In this document: positions 34,357 to 43,688 of the stretch, piece by piece
Numbering within the stretch: position 1 is the first letter of the stretch
Layout of the letters: each line of letters opens with the position of its first letter
From: Bog-532 sp963830385
GTDB lineage: Bacteria; Actinomycetota; Actinomycetes; Streptosporangiales; Streptosporangiaceae
DNA: 64,000 bases
Assembly: GCA_963830385.1 (NCBI GenBank)
Contig: CAWHMD010000005.1
Span: forward strand, 62,001-126,000
Direction of reading: 5' to 3'
Program-made: the position numbers and the translations under genes
The notes under the pieces: model-generated
Databases searched by the model: none
What the model was told of the DNA's origin: nothing
What the model saw: the letters and a program-made list of their open reading frames with translations, nothing else

Positions 34357-37161
34357 ATGTCGGCAGCCGGCAACATCATCATCGGCGGTCTGATCACCGG
34401 TGCGATCTACGCCCTGCTGGCGGTGGGCTACTCGCTGGTGTTCAGCGTCAGCGGGGCGCTGAACCTGGCTCAGGGCGCGTTCGTGGCGCTGGGCGCGCTG
34501 ACCATGTACACGTTCACCCACAGCGCGCACCTGCCCATCGTCGCGGCCTTCCTGGCCTCGCTGGTCATCGTGGCGACCGCCATCGGGATCATCGAATGGG
34601 TGGTGATCAGGCCCGCGGTGACCCGGATATCGCACGCCAACCTGCTGATGATGATGGGCGGGCTGCTCACCGCGTTCGAGGGCGCGGCCTTCCTCATCTG
34701 GGGTAGCAACCCGTTCTCGACCAGCCCGTTCTCCGGGAGCAAGCCGGTTCGGGTGGGTGGCCTGTCCATCCCCACCCAGGGGTTCTGGGTCATCGGGGCG
34801 ATGCTGGCGGCCGTGATCGGGCTGTCCTGGCTGCTGGCCCGCAGCCGCTGGGGCCGCGGGCTGCGGGCCACCTCGGAGAACATGACGGCGGCGCGGCTGA
34901 TGGGTGTGCCGGTGGACCGGATGATCCTGCTGTCGTTCGTGGCGGCGGCGGCCCTCGGGGTCATCGCCGGGGCGGTGATCTCCCCGCTCACCTCGCTGGA
35001 CTACTCGAGCATGGCCACCTACACCAACGAGGGCCTGATCGCGGTCAGCCTGGGCGGGCTGGGCACGGTGTACGGCTCGGTCGCGGGTGGCCTAGTGCTG
35101 GGGGTGGTCGAGGCGGTGGTGTCCGGCTACGTCTCCTCGCTGTTCAGCACGGCCATCAGCCTGATCATCCTGATCGCGATCATCTTCCTGCGCCCGCAGG
35201 GGCTGCTGGGCCGGGCCCGCGGCGCGCGGATCGACGTGGCCGAGCGGACCAACGGCCGGATCTACGCCCCGCCCAGCCTGCCCCGTCACTGGGCCCGGGT
35301 GGGCGGGGTGGTGATCGCGCTGATCATGCTGTTCGTGCCGGACATCATCCCCGCGGGCGACATGCGGGCGCTGAACATCACCGGCATCTTCTGCCTCACC
35401 ATCGTCGGCCTGGACCTGCTGACCGGGATCGCCGGGCAGGTCAGCCTGGGCCAGGCCGGCTTCATGGCCATCGGCGGGTACCTGTCGGCGGTGCTGGCCG
35501 TCAAGTACCACGTACCAACGCTGGCGGGCTTGGTCATCGGGATGGCCGGGTCGGCCCTGGTGGCGGTGGTGCTCGGGCTGGTCTGCGGCCGGCTGCGGGG
35601 CATGTACCTGGCCATCACCACGCTGGCGTTCGGCATCCTGGTCCAGGGACTGGCCAACGGGCTGTCGATCACCGGCGGGCCGTCCGGGATCGGCGGCATC
35701 CCGCCGTTCTCGGTGGCCGGGTTCGCGTTCGACAGCGACACCCGGTTCTTCTACCTGATCTGGGCGCTGGTGGCGGTGTCGCTGATCGCGGTGGCCAACT
35801 TCGTGCGCAGCAACCGGGGCCGGATCCTGCGGGCCATGCACGGCGACCAGGCCGGGGCCCGGTCGCTGGGCCTGAACATCACCCGCGCCAAGATCTCGGT
35901 GTTCGTGATCAGCGCCTGCCTGGCCTCGATCGCGGGCAGCCTGTACGCCAGCTACTTCCGGTTCCTGTCTCCCGATCAGGTCGGCAGCTCCGAGTCCCTG
36001 CAGCTGATCACCATGCTGGTCATCGGGGGCATGGGCACGCTGTTCGGCCCGCTGATCGGGGTCGCGCTGCTCACGTACCTGCCGCTGGAGTCGCAGTCCA
36101 TCGCCAACTACTCGATGCTGCTTACGGGAGTGCTGCTGGTGCTGTTCCTGCGGTATCTGCCCGCCGGGATCTGGGGCGGCGTGCTCGAGGTCATCAACCG
36201 GGTGGTGCCGGGGAGGAGGCTCGCCGCGGACGTGGGGGGTGAGCCTCCTGGGGTTGGTGAGACTACCGACGCTGGTGAGGCTATTGGGTTTAATGGGACT
36301 GTTGGCACTAGTGGCGCTGATGGGGTTAGCGGGTCTACCGGGGCTGCTGAGGGTGTGCCCGCGCTGGACGTGCGCGAGCTGACCAAGACGTTCGGCGGCG
36401 TGCGGGCGGTCCGCAGCGTCAGCTTCACCGTCCCGGCCGGCTCGCTGACCGCGCTCATCGGCCCGAACGGGGCCGGCAAGTCGACCGTGTTCAACCTGGT
36501 CACCAACTTGTACCGGCCGGACAGCGGCGAGGTCATGCTGGCGGGCAGGCCGATCACCAACGTCCCGCCCGAGCGCATCACCTCGCTCGGGCTGTTCCGG
36601 ACGTTCCAGACCGCGCGGGTGTTCCCGCAGCTCTCGGTGCTGGACAACGTGCTGGTGGGCGGGTACCGGCTGGGCCGGGCGGGCTACCTGGCGCAGGCGC
36701 TGCGGCTGCCGAAGTCACGCCGCGAGGAGCGGGAGCTGACCGAGCGGGCCCGGCAGCTGCTGGCGGTGATGGGCCTGGCCGACCGGGCCGGGGAGCGGGC
36801 GGCGGTGCTGCCGCTGGCCGCCCAGAAGTACCTGGAGCTGGCCCGCTCGCTGATGGCCAAGCCCAGCGTGGTCCTGTTCGACGAGCCGGGGGCGGGCATG
36901 AACGACGCCGAGACCGCCGAGCTCGGCATGATCCTGCGCGCCATCCGTGACACCGGCCACACCGTGCTGGTCGTCGAGCACAACATGTCGCTGGTCATGG
37001 GGGTATGCGACCACGTGGTGGTGATGGACGCGGGCCGGATCATCGCGGCCGGGCCGCCCAGCGAGGTCAGCAACGACCCGGTGGTGATCGGCGCGTACTT
37101 CGGCGCGGCCGACGCCCCCGGTGACGGCGGCGGCGTGATGACGGCGGAGGCGAGCACCTGA
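34357..37161 (+). CDS. triple-fusion LivH-LivM-LivG ABC importer subunit
   Basis: One 934-residue protein holds three usual polypeptides: a LivH-like permease (residues 1-295, GALNLAQGAFVALGA), a LivM-like permease (residues 310-615, AGQVSLGQAGFMAIGGYL) and a LivG-like ATPase (residues 668-934, Walker A GPNGAGKST, Walker B VVLFDEPGAG, switch His in VVEHN). The ABC signature, usually LSYGQ or LSGGQ, reads LPLAAQ here. A 45-residue Gly/Thr/Ser linker (36240-36360) joins permease and ATPase and uses many T-ending codons, unlike the rest. Confidence 0.93.
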   Translation: MSAAGNIIIGGLITGAIYALLAVGYSLVFSVSGALNLAQGAFVALGALTMYTFTHSAHLPIVAAFLASLVIVATAIGIIEWVVIRPAVTRISHANLLMMMGGLLTAFEGAAFLIWGSNPFSTSPFSGSKPVRVGGLSIPTQGFWVIGAMLAAVIGLSWLLARSRWGRGLRATSENMTAARLMGVPVDRMILLSFVAAAALGVIAGAVISPLTSLDYSSMATYTNEGLIAVSLGGLGTVYGSVAGGLVLGVVEAVVSGYVSSLFSTAISLIILIAIIFLRPQGLLGRARGARIDVAERTNGRIYAPPSLPRHWARVGGVVIALIMLFVPDIIPAGDMRALNITGIFCLTIVGLDLLTGIAGQVSLGQAGFMAIGGYLSAVLAVKYHVPTLAGLVIGMAGSALVAVVLGLVCGRLRGMYLAITTLAFGILVQGLANGLSITGGPSGIGGIPPFSVAGFAFDSDTRFFYLIWALVAVSLIAVANFVRSNRGRILRAMHGDQAGARSLGLNITRAKISVFVISACLASIAGSLYASYFRFLSPDQVGSSESLQLITMLVIGGMGTLFGPLIGVALLTYLPLESQSIANYSMLLTGVLLVLFLRYLPAGIWGGVLEVINRVVPGRRLAADVGGEPPGVGETTDAGEAIGFNGTVGTSGADGVSGSTGAAEGVPALDVRELTKTFGGVRAVRSVSFTVPAGSLTALIGPNGAGKSTVFNLVTNLYRPDSGEVMLAGRPITNVPPERITSLGLFRTFQTARVFPQLSVLDNVLVGGYRLGRAGYLAQALRLPKSRREERELTERARQLLAVMGLADRAGERAAVLPLAAQKYLELARSLMAKPSVVLFDEPGAGMNDAETAELGMILRAIRDTGHTVLVVEHNMSLVMGVCDHVVVMDAGRIIAAGPPSEVSNDPVVIGAYFGAADAPGDGGGVMTAEAST

Positions 37162-37937
37162 TGCTGGAACTGATCAGGGTCAAGGCCGGGTACACCTCGC
37201 AGGAGATCCTGCACGGGCTGAGCTTCGCGGTGGCGCCCGGGCAGATCGTGGCCATCGTCGGGGTCAACGGCGCGGGCAAGTCGACCACCCTGAAGGTGAT
37301 CTCCGGGCTGCTCACCGCCCGGGAGGGCACGATCGCGGTGGACGACCGGCGGCTGGCGGGCGGTTCGGCGGCCGAGGCGGTGCGGGCCGGGATCGCGCAC
37401 GTGCCGGAGGGCCGGCAGGTGTTCCCGAACATGACCGTCCGGGAGAACCTGCTGCTCGGGGCCTACACGGCCGGCAAGGCGGAAATCGGCCGCCGGATGG
37501 ACGAGGTGATGGAGGTCTTCCCCGAGCTGACCGAGAAGCTGGCCGCCTACGCCGGTTCGCTGTCCGGCGGCCAGCAGCAGATGATGGCCATCGGCCGCGG
37601 GCTGATGTCCGATCCCCGGTACCTGCTGCTGGACGAGCCGTCGCTGGGCCTGGCCCCGCAGGTGACCCGGCGCATCTTCGACGTCATCGTCCGGCTGCGG
37701 GGCGCGGGCAAAGGCATCCTGCTGGTCGAGCAGAACGGCCGGCTGGCGCTGGAGATCGCCGACCACGCGCTGCTGCTGGAGCGGGGCACGATCACGCTGA
37801 CCGGCACCGGCAAGCAGTTGCTGGCCAACGCCGAGGTGGTCGAGCGCTACCTGGGCGTGGGCACGGCCCAGGCCCAGGCCGACCGCCAGCAGGACTGGAC
37901 CAGGAAACTGCGGCAGGCCCTGGCCAGCCATGACTGA
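37161..37937 (+). CDS. livF: LivF-type ABC importer ATPase
   Basis: A 258-residue ATPase starting one base inside the preceding stop (TGATG). Walker A is GVNGAGKST, the signature is an intact LSGGQQQM, Walker B is LLLDEPSLGL and the switch His region reads LLVEQN, all as in LivF. It would pair with the LivG-like domain of the fused protein; because only this subunit has a canonical signature, the dimer is predicted to be asymmetric. Confidence 0.94.
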   Translation: MLELIRVKAGYTSQEILHGLSFAVAPGQIVAIVGVNGAGKSTTLKVISGLLTAREGTIAVDDRRLAGGSAAEAVRAGIAHVPEGRQVFPNMTVRENLLLGAYTAGKAEIGRRMDEVMEVFPELTEKLAAYAGSLSGGQQQMMAIGRGLMSDPRYLLLDEPSLGLAPQVTRRIFDVIVRLRGAGKGILLVEQNGRLALEIADHALLLERGTITLTGTGKQLLANAEVVERYLGVGTAQAQADRQQDWTRKLRQALASHD

Positions 37938-38787
37938 CCCGGGGCCGGTTTCGGAGCCGGGGGCAGGGGCCCGGCCTGAGCCCATCGGCGTGCTGGGGGC
38001 GGGGCGGATGGGGCTGCCGATCGTCGGGCACCTGGCCCGGGCGGGCTTCCCGGTACTGGTGCACGACCCTGGCCCGGGCCGCCGCGAGCTGATCGAGGAA
38101 CGGGGCGGCCGGTACGCCGCCGCGGCCGGCGAGGTCGCCGCGGGCTGCGCCGTGATCCTGGTCTGCGTCGGTTACGAGGAGCAGGTGGACACCCTGCTGA
38201 CCGGCCCGGGCGGGCTGCTGCGGCAGCTGAAGCCGGAGACCGTAGTGGCCGTGCTCAGCACGGTGGCCCCGGACCGGGTGGTCGAGCTGGCGGGCGAGGC
38301 CCGGAATTTCGGGGTCCACCTGGTCGACGCGACCGTCTGCCGGGGCGGCGAGGCGGCCGACCGGGGCGAGCTGCTGTCGTTCGTGGGCGGGCCGGCGGAC
38401 GTGGCCGAGCGGATCACCCCGGTGCTGCGCAGCTACAGCAGCGACGTCGTCCGGACCGGAGACGTCGGCTCGGCCCAGGTGGCCAAGGCGGTCAACAACC
38501 TGATCCTGTGGGCCTGCCTGGTCGCCGACCACGAGGGCCTCGCCCTGGCCGAGCGCTACGGGGTGGACACCCGGGCGCTGCGGACCGCCCTGCTGGGCAG
38601 CAGCGCCGCCAACACCGCCCTGGCCAACTGGGGTCGCCAGAGCATGGCCTGGGCCGAGGACGACCTGAAGATCGCGGCCGAGATGGCCGCGCGGACCGGG
38701 ATCGCGCTGCCGCAGGCCGGGGTCAACCGGGAGATCTGCCGGGCCCTGAAACCGCGGCGCTACCAGCTCTCCGAGTACGGGACCTAG
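37930..38787 (+). CDS. 3-hydroxyisobutyrate-dehydrogenase-family NAD(P) oxidoreductase
   Basis: A 285-residue beta-hydroxyacid dehydrogenase. The dinucleotide site is GVLGAGRMGLPIVGHLARAG, the substrate loop is DATVCRGGEAADRGEL, and the catalytic Lys lies in QVAKAVNNLILWA. Enzymes of this group oxidise or reduce hydroxy acids such as 3-hydroxyisobutyrate, tartronate semialdehyde or glyoxylate. It overlaps livF by 8 bases, so it belongs to the importer operon and may act on the imported compound. Confidence 0.9.
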   Translation: MTDPGPVSEPGAGARPEPIGVLGAGRMGLPIVGHLARAGFPVLVHDPGPGRRELIEERGGRYAAAAGEVAAGCAVILVCVGYEEQVDTLLTGPGGLLRQLKPETVVAVLSTVAPDRVVELAGEARNFGVHLVDATVCRGGEAADRGELLSFVGGPADVAERITPVLRSYSSDVVRTGDVGSAQVAKAVNNLILWACLVADHEGLALAERYGVDTRALRTALLGSSAANTALANWGRQSMAWAEDDLKIAAEMAARTGIALPQAGVNREICRALKPRRYQLSEYGT

Positions 38788-38805
38788 CCAGCCATCACAG
38801 TGCCG

Positions 38806-39939
38806 TCACAGCGCCGTGGTCAGGTGCCCGTCCGGCCGCGGCGGCAGGTCAGCCAGCTCGGCCTGGTAGGCATCGTCCATGCGGGGAGAGATGGCGGCCT
38901 GCGCCAGGGACTTCGCGAACATGTCGCGGATCTCGGGCCGCTCATCGGCGTAGTCGATCTGGTCGCCGCCGATGCGGCGGCTGATCCACGCCTTCGGCAC
39001 TCCCTGCGCGTTGCGGATCGAGACGGCCTCGTGCTTGAAGGCAAGGTAGCGGGCCGGGTCGGGGCTGGTATTGAAGTGCTGGTGGAACCACATGTTGGGC
39101 GGGATGATCAGCGATCCGGTCTGCCACTCGAAGCGCTGCGGCTCTTCCCCCTCGGGCCACATCAGCGAGTAGCCGGAGCCGGACAAGATGATCACGTGGG
39201 CGCCCGGCCCGTGCCGGTGGCCCTTCTTGTAGGTGCCGACCGGGAACTGGGAGATATGGCTGTTCATCGAGCCCTTGGCCATCGAGAAGCGGATGTGCCC
39301 GCCACCGGCACCGCGCTCCCCGGCCGACGCCAGCCGCAGGTTCACCGCGTCGGTGACGAAGTTGGTGTCGAGCAGGAGGCCCTTCATCTCCTCCTTGGGC
39401 GCGAAGTAGTCGGCCTCACCGGCGAACCGCTGCGGGAAGTCGCGCGCGGTGCCGAAGACGAACTCGGGGTCGTCGTACAGGTTGATCACCGGCGGCATGT
39501 TCGTCGACGAGACGAACGTGGCCGGCTCCAGGCCGGAGAGGTTGAAGTGCTGGTGCCAGGTGTTGAGCGGGATCGCGAACATCGACCCGGCCTGCCACTC
39601 GAAGGTGACGCTCTGCCCGGCGTCGTTCCACACCCGGGTCGAGCCGCGGCCGCCGAGGATGAGGATCATCTCCTCGAACAGCTGGCGCTGCGGGGCCAGC
39701 GAGCTGCCCTCACCGATCTCGCAGACGTAACAGTCATTGGACGTACGGGAGGCGTCGTGATTGATGAACACTCCCCGGCCGCCGCGCCGCGCCCAGGGCT
39801 TGAGCTCGATGGCCCGCAGGTCCTTGATGTAGAACCCGTTCACGATGTCGAGGCCCTCGCTCGCCACCCAGCGTGTGTACGGCGAGTCCTTCTCGGTCGC
39901 GAACTTGCTGGCCAGCTGGTCGTTGACGATGGCGCTCAC
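38806..39939 (-). CDS. bicupin protein A, gentisate-dioxygenase-like
   Basis: A GTG at 39939 follows GAGGAGG and gives 377 residues with two cupin barrels. In barrel 1 (residues 75-165) the usual HxH metal motif is replaced by QRQ (LAPQRQLFEEMILIL). Barrel 2 (residues 235-320) keeps HRH (KKGHRHGPGAHVIIL) and the third His in MWFHQHFN, so one metal site is likely. Gentisate 1,2-dioxygenase-type bicupins bind Fe(II) through three His. Ring cleavage or another dioxygenation is possible; substrate unknown. It diverges from an EutA-like gene. Confidence 0.82.
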   Translation of the reverse strand: MSAIVNDQLASKFATEKDSPYTRWVASEGLDIVNGFYIKDLRAIELKPWARRGGRGVFINHDASRTSNDCYVCEIGEGSSLAPQRQLFEEMILILGGRGSTRVWNDAGQSVTFEWQAGSMFAIPLNTWHQHFNLSGLEPATFVSSTNMPPVINLYDDPEFVFGTARDFPQRFAGEADYFAPKEEMKGLLLDTNFVTDAVNLRLASAGERGAGGGHIRFSMAKGSMNSHISQFPVGTYKKGHRHGPGAHVIILSGSGYSLMWPEGEEPQRFEWQTGSLIIPPNMWFHQHFNTSPDPARYLAFKHEAVSIRNAQGVPKAWISRRIGGDQIDYADERPEIRDMFAKSLAQAAISPRMDDAYQAELADLPPRPDGHLTTAL

Positions 39940-40078
39940 GGGCCGTCCTCCTCGGGTCTGCGACCCCTCGAGCCTATAACATAGGACCATTAGACCAATA
40001 GAGTCTGCGGGTGTTGGTCTGGCCGTCGGACCGCGAGGCTGCTGGCGCGAGGCTGCCGGATCGTGAGGAGGCGGGTGG
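39940..40078. promoter_or_regulatory. divergent promoter region between bicupin A and the EutA-like gene
   Basis: This gap is AT-rich for the window. On the minus strand it contains TTGGTCTAATGGTCC (about 39984-39998), with a TGGTC-TAA-TGGTC direct repeat, and CTATAACATAGG on the plus strand next to it (39973-39984). The GGTCTAA part resembles motif M2 upstream of bicupin C, but the match is partial. Confidence 0.4.
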
Positions 40079-41578
40079 GTGCACGACGAACACGGCTTCG
40101 ACCACGAGCACGGCCAGGGGCTGAGCGACGCCGCCCGTCAGGCCGTTCAGCGCGCGATCGCTGAGCACGACACCCTGGAGCTGGTCACCGTCGGCGTGGA
40201 CATCGGCTCCTCGACGTCGCATCTGCTGTTCGCCCGGGTGCTGTTCGAGCGGCGCGGGCATCGGCGCAGCGACCGGTTCGTCGTCGTCGACCGCACGGTG
40301 GAGTGGCGCTCACCGATCGTGGCGACCCCCTTCCGCCCGGACGGCACGATCGACGCGCACCGCCTGGCCCGCTTCGTGCAGGACTGCTACCGCCAGGCGG
40401 GCATCGCACCGAGCGAGGTCGACAGCGGCGCGGTCATCCTCACCGGCGAGGCGATCAAAAAGCGCAACGCCCGGGCCATCGACGAGATGATCGCGGGCGG
40501 GTCCGGGCGCTTCGTCTGCGCGACGGCCGGGCACCGGCTCGAAGCCATCCTGGCCGCGCACGGCTCCGGGGCTACCGAGCTGAACCGCCGGCGCGGCGGC
40601 CGTGGCCTGCACGTCGACATCGGCGGCGGCACCACCAAGCTCGCGCTGATCGAGGCGGGTGAGGTCCGCAGCGTCACGGCATTCGCGGCCGGCGGCCGGC
40701 TCGTCGCCCGGGACACCGCGGGTGACTGGACGCGGATCGACGATCCGGCCCGGCTGGTCGCCGAGTCGCTCGGCCTGGACCCGGTACCGGCCACGTTCGC
40801 CGATCCGGCGGCCCGGCGGCAGCTGGCCGCACGGCTGGCCGAGCTGGTGGTCGACCAGATCGTCGCCGGCCCGGCCGACGGCCTGGGCCGGGCGCTGGAG
40901 CTGACCGAGCCGCTGGAACGTCCCGGCCCGGCGGACTACCTCACGTTCTCCGGCGGCGTGTCCGAGTACCTGTTCGGGCACGAGGCGGGCGACTACGGCG
41001 ACCTCGCCCCCGAGCTGGCGGCCGGCGTGGCCCGGGAGCTCGGGGACCGGGTCACCATCCCGGCGATCGACCCGGGCCAGCGGATCCGGGCCACCGTCAT
41101 CGGCGCCTCGCAGTTCAGCGTGCAGGTCAGTGGGAGGACCATCCACCTCGGGGGCGCGCCGGCGCTGCCGGTGTCCAACGTGCCGGTCGTCCGGCTCGCC
41201 GCCCCGCTCGGCGACGGGTTCGACCCGGCGGCCGTGGCGGCGCTGGAGGTGACGGCACGCCAGCACGACGTCAGCCTGGACGAGCCGGTGGCGCTGGCGC
41301 TCTCCTGGACGGGGACCGTGTCCTACCCGCCGCTGGCCGCGCTGGCCGCCGCGGTCGCCACGGTGGCCGGGCACGGCGACGAGTTGCTGCTGCTGGTGCT
41401 GGACGCCGACATCGGCCAGGCGCTCGGCGCCCTGCTCGTCGAGGAGACCGGGCTGAAGCGTCCGCTGGTCGTGCTCGACGGCATTGAGCTCGGCAGCCTC
41501 GATTACCTCGACGTGGGGCAGTTCCTGGATCCGCCCGGCGTCGTGCCTGTCGTGATCAAGTCGCTCCTGTTCGCCTGA
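40079..41578 (+). CDS. eutA: EutA-like reactivating factor (ethanolamine ammonia-lyase type)
   Basis: A 499-residue actin/Hsp70-like-fold ATPase. It matches EutA along its length: VGVDIGSSTSHLLFAR (phosphate 1), VDSGAVILTGEAIKKRNAR, LHVDIGGGTTKLALIE (phosphate 2), TFSGGVSEYLF, IRATVIGASQFSVQVSG, and the ending DYLDVGQF...PVVIKSLLFA. EutA frees inactivated cobalamin from ethanolamine ammonia-lyase. No eutB/eutC or other B12-dependent enzyme is in the window, so its client is unknown. The His/Asp-rich start (MHDEHGFDHEHGQG) is unusual. Start codon is GTG. Confidence 0.88.
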   Translation: MHDEHGFDHEHGQGLSDAARQAVQRAIAEHDTLELVTVGVDIGSSTSHLLFARVLFERRGHRRSDRFVVVDRTVEWRSPIVATPFRPDGTIDAHRLARFVQDCYRQAGIAPSEVDSGAVILTGEAIKKRNARAIDEMIAGGSGRFVCATAGHRLEAILAAHGSGATELNRRRGGRGLHVDIGGGTTKLALIEAGEVRSVTAFAAGGRLVARDTAGDWTRIDDPARLVAESLGLDPVPATFADPAARRQLAARLAELVVDQIVAGPADGLGRALELTEPLERPGPADYLTFSGGVSEYLFGHEAGDYGDLAPELAAGVARELGDRVTIPAIDPGQRIRATVIGASQFSVQVSGRTIHLGGAPALPVSNVPVVRLAAPLGDGFDPAAVAALEVTARQHDVSLDEPVALALSWTGTVSYPPLAALAAAVATVAGHGDELLLLVLDADIGQALGALLVEETGLKRPLVVLDGIELGSLDYLDVGQFLDPPGVVPVVIKSLLFA

Positions 41579-41623
41579 GCGGCGAGCCAAGACAGGCCGA
41601 GGCGGGCCGAGTGGCGGGACCCG

Positions 41624-42660
41624 CTAAGGGCGGACGAGAACCTTGAGGCTCTCGCGGGCGGCCATCTGCCGGTAGCCGTCCGGGACGCCGTCGAGGTCCG
41701 TGCTGGTGTCGAACACCTTTCCGGGCTCGATCGTGCCGTCGAGGATGGCGGGCATGAGCTGGCTCATGTAGGCCCGGGTGGGGGCGGGCCCGCCGGCGAG
41801 GCGGATGTTGCCCCTGAACAGGCTGCCATGCCGATCGGGGCCTCCTCGTACTGCGGGGCGCCGACCCGGCTGATGGTGCCACCGGCGCGGACGGCGCCGA
41901 CGGCCTGGTCATAGGCGGCGCGGGTGCCGACGGCCTCGAGTACGACCCGCGTGCCCTGGCCACTGGTGAGCTGGCGCACCTGCTCGATGCCGTCGGCGCC
42001 GCGGGCGGAGGCGATGTCGGTGGCGCCGAACTCACGGCCGAGGTCGGTGCGCGCCTTGTGCCGGCCCATCAGGATGATCTGCTCGGCGCCGAGCCGGCTG
42101 GCGGACAGCACCGCCAGCAGGCCGACTGCCCCGTCCCCGATCACCGTGACGCTGGAGCCAGCGGTGACGCCGCCGGTGACCGCGGCGTGGTAGCCGGTGC
42201 CGAGCACGTCGGACAGCGTGAGCAGGGACGGCATCAGCGCCGAGTCGGCCGCGACGGGCAGCCGGACCAGCATGCCGTCGGCGAACAGCACCCGGACCGC
42301 CTCGGCCTGGCCGCCTTCGTAGGGTCCCTGGCCCCACGAGCCGCCGTGAACGCAGGAGGTGTAGCGGCCTTCGTGGCAGAACTCGCAGGTGCCGTCGCTG
42401 ATGAACCACGGGGCGACGACGAGGTCCCCCTTCTTGACGGTGGTGACCTCGGAGCCGGTGTCCTCGACGATGCCGGCGAACTCGTGGCCCATCCGGGCCG
42501 GGCCGCGGCCGGCCGGCATCGACGCGTACGGCCACAGATCGGTGCCGCAGATGCAGGCGGCGGTGATCCGGACCAGGGCGTCGGACGGCTCGGACAGGAC
42601 GGAGTCGGGAACGTCCTCGACCCGGACGTCGCCGGCGCCGTGCAGCAGGGTTGCGCGCAT
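41624..42660 (-). pseudogene. zinc-dependent alcohol dehydrogenase (MDR), one-base frameshift
   Basis: From the ATG at 42660 the frame shows CICGTDLW, MGHEFAGIVED (catalytic zinc), the structural-zinc region CEFCHEGRYTSC, and the Rossmann motif VIGDGAVGLLAV. At about 41825 one base is missing after EEAPIGM; the next frame continues SLFRGNIRLAGGPAPTRAYM to a stop at 41624 (ESLKVLVRP). Restored length is 345 residues, normal for the family. Homologues reduce or oxidise small alcohols or aldehydes. Probably intact in the real genome if the base is a sequencing loss. Confidence 0.85.
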
Positions 42661-42791
42661 GGTGTGCTCCTTGACCTAGAGGGTGGACCGGCACCAGGTA
42701 AGCGCGCTGCCCGAGGGCGCGGCAGGTCCGGTTTACCGGGGGTAGAGACGCAACCCCCCACTGGGCGGGCCGGGCACGTACCGTGGAAGTC

Positions 42792-43688
42792 ATGAGCGGT
42801 GAACCTGTGGCCAGGGCCGGAAGCCGGGCCGACGTCCGTGACTTCCTGGTCAGCCGGCGGGCCCGCATCACCCCGGGCCAGGCCGGGCTGCCCTCATCCG
42901 GCCGCCGGCGCGTCCCCGGGCTGCGGCGGGAGGAAGTCGCCGTCCTCGCCGGGGTCAGTATTGAGTGGTACACGCGCCTGGAGAAGGGTCACATCAAAGG
43001 CGTGTCCGACGATGTCCTCGAGGCCGTCGCCCGGGCGCTGCGGCTCGACGACGACGAGCGGGCCTATCTGCTCGGCATGGCCCGGGCCGCCCGGGCCCCG
43101 GGGGCCACAGGCCGCACCCGCAGGGCCGGGCCGGCCCCGCAGCTGCCGCCGAACATCCAGTGGATTCTGGACAGCATGACGCTGTCCGCGGCGGTGGTCA
43201 TCAACGGGTACCAGGACATCCTGGCGGTCAACCCGCTGGCCCGAGCCCTGTACGCGCCGGTCTTCGGCAGCGCCACCACCCGGGAGCGCGGCCAGGCGAA
43301 CCTGGCGCGGTACCACTTCACCGATCCCGGCGCACGCGACTTCTCCGGCAACTGGCACGACACCGCCGACCTCCTGGTCGCCTCGCTGCGGGCCGCGGCC
43401 GGGCGCAACCCCCGCGAAACGGAGTTCGAAGATCTCGTCGCTGAGCTGTCCGCCGCCAGCCCCGAATTCCGCACCCGGTAGGCCGCGCACAACATCCTCA
43501 TCCACTGCCGGGGCACCAAGGTGTACCGGCACCCCGTCGTCGGCCAGTTGAGCCTGGCCTGCCAGTCGCTGAAGCTGCCGATCGCCGATCAGGAGGCGGA
43601 GCTGATGTGCGTTACCGCCGAGCCTGGCTCGGCCGCGGAGGATCAGCTGAAGCTCCTCGCCAGCTGGGCGGCACCCGTCAGTTCGTGA
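42792..43688 (+). pseudogene. MmyB-type XRE regulator with an in-frame stop
   Basis: The helix-turn-helix (VPGLRREEVAVLAGVSIEWYTRLEKGH) and MmyB-like ligand domain (VINGYQDILAVNPLARALYAPVF) read from 42792. TAG at 43479-43481 interrupts where homologues have Trp in the FRTRWAAHN motif; after it the same frame continues AAHNILIHCRGTKVYRHPVVGQL to a TGA at 43688. A single G-to-A change in TGG explains it. Without the last 70 residues the ligand domain is incomplete. The gene diverges from the alcohol dehydrogenase it may have regulated. Confidence 0.85.
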
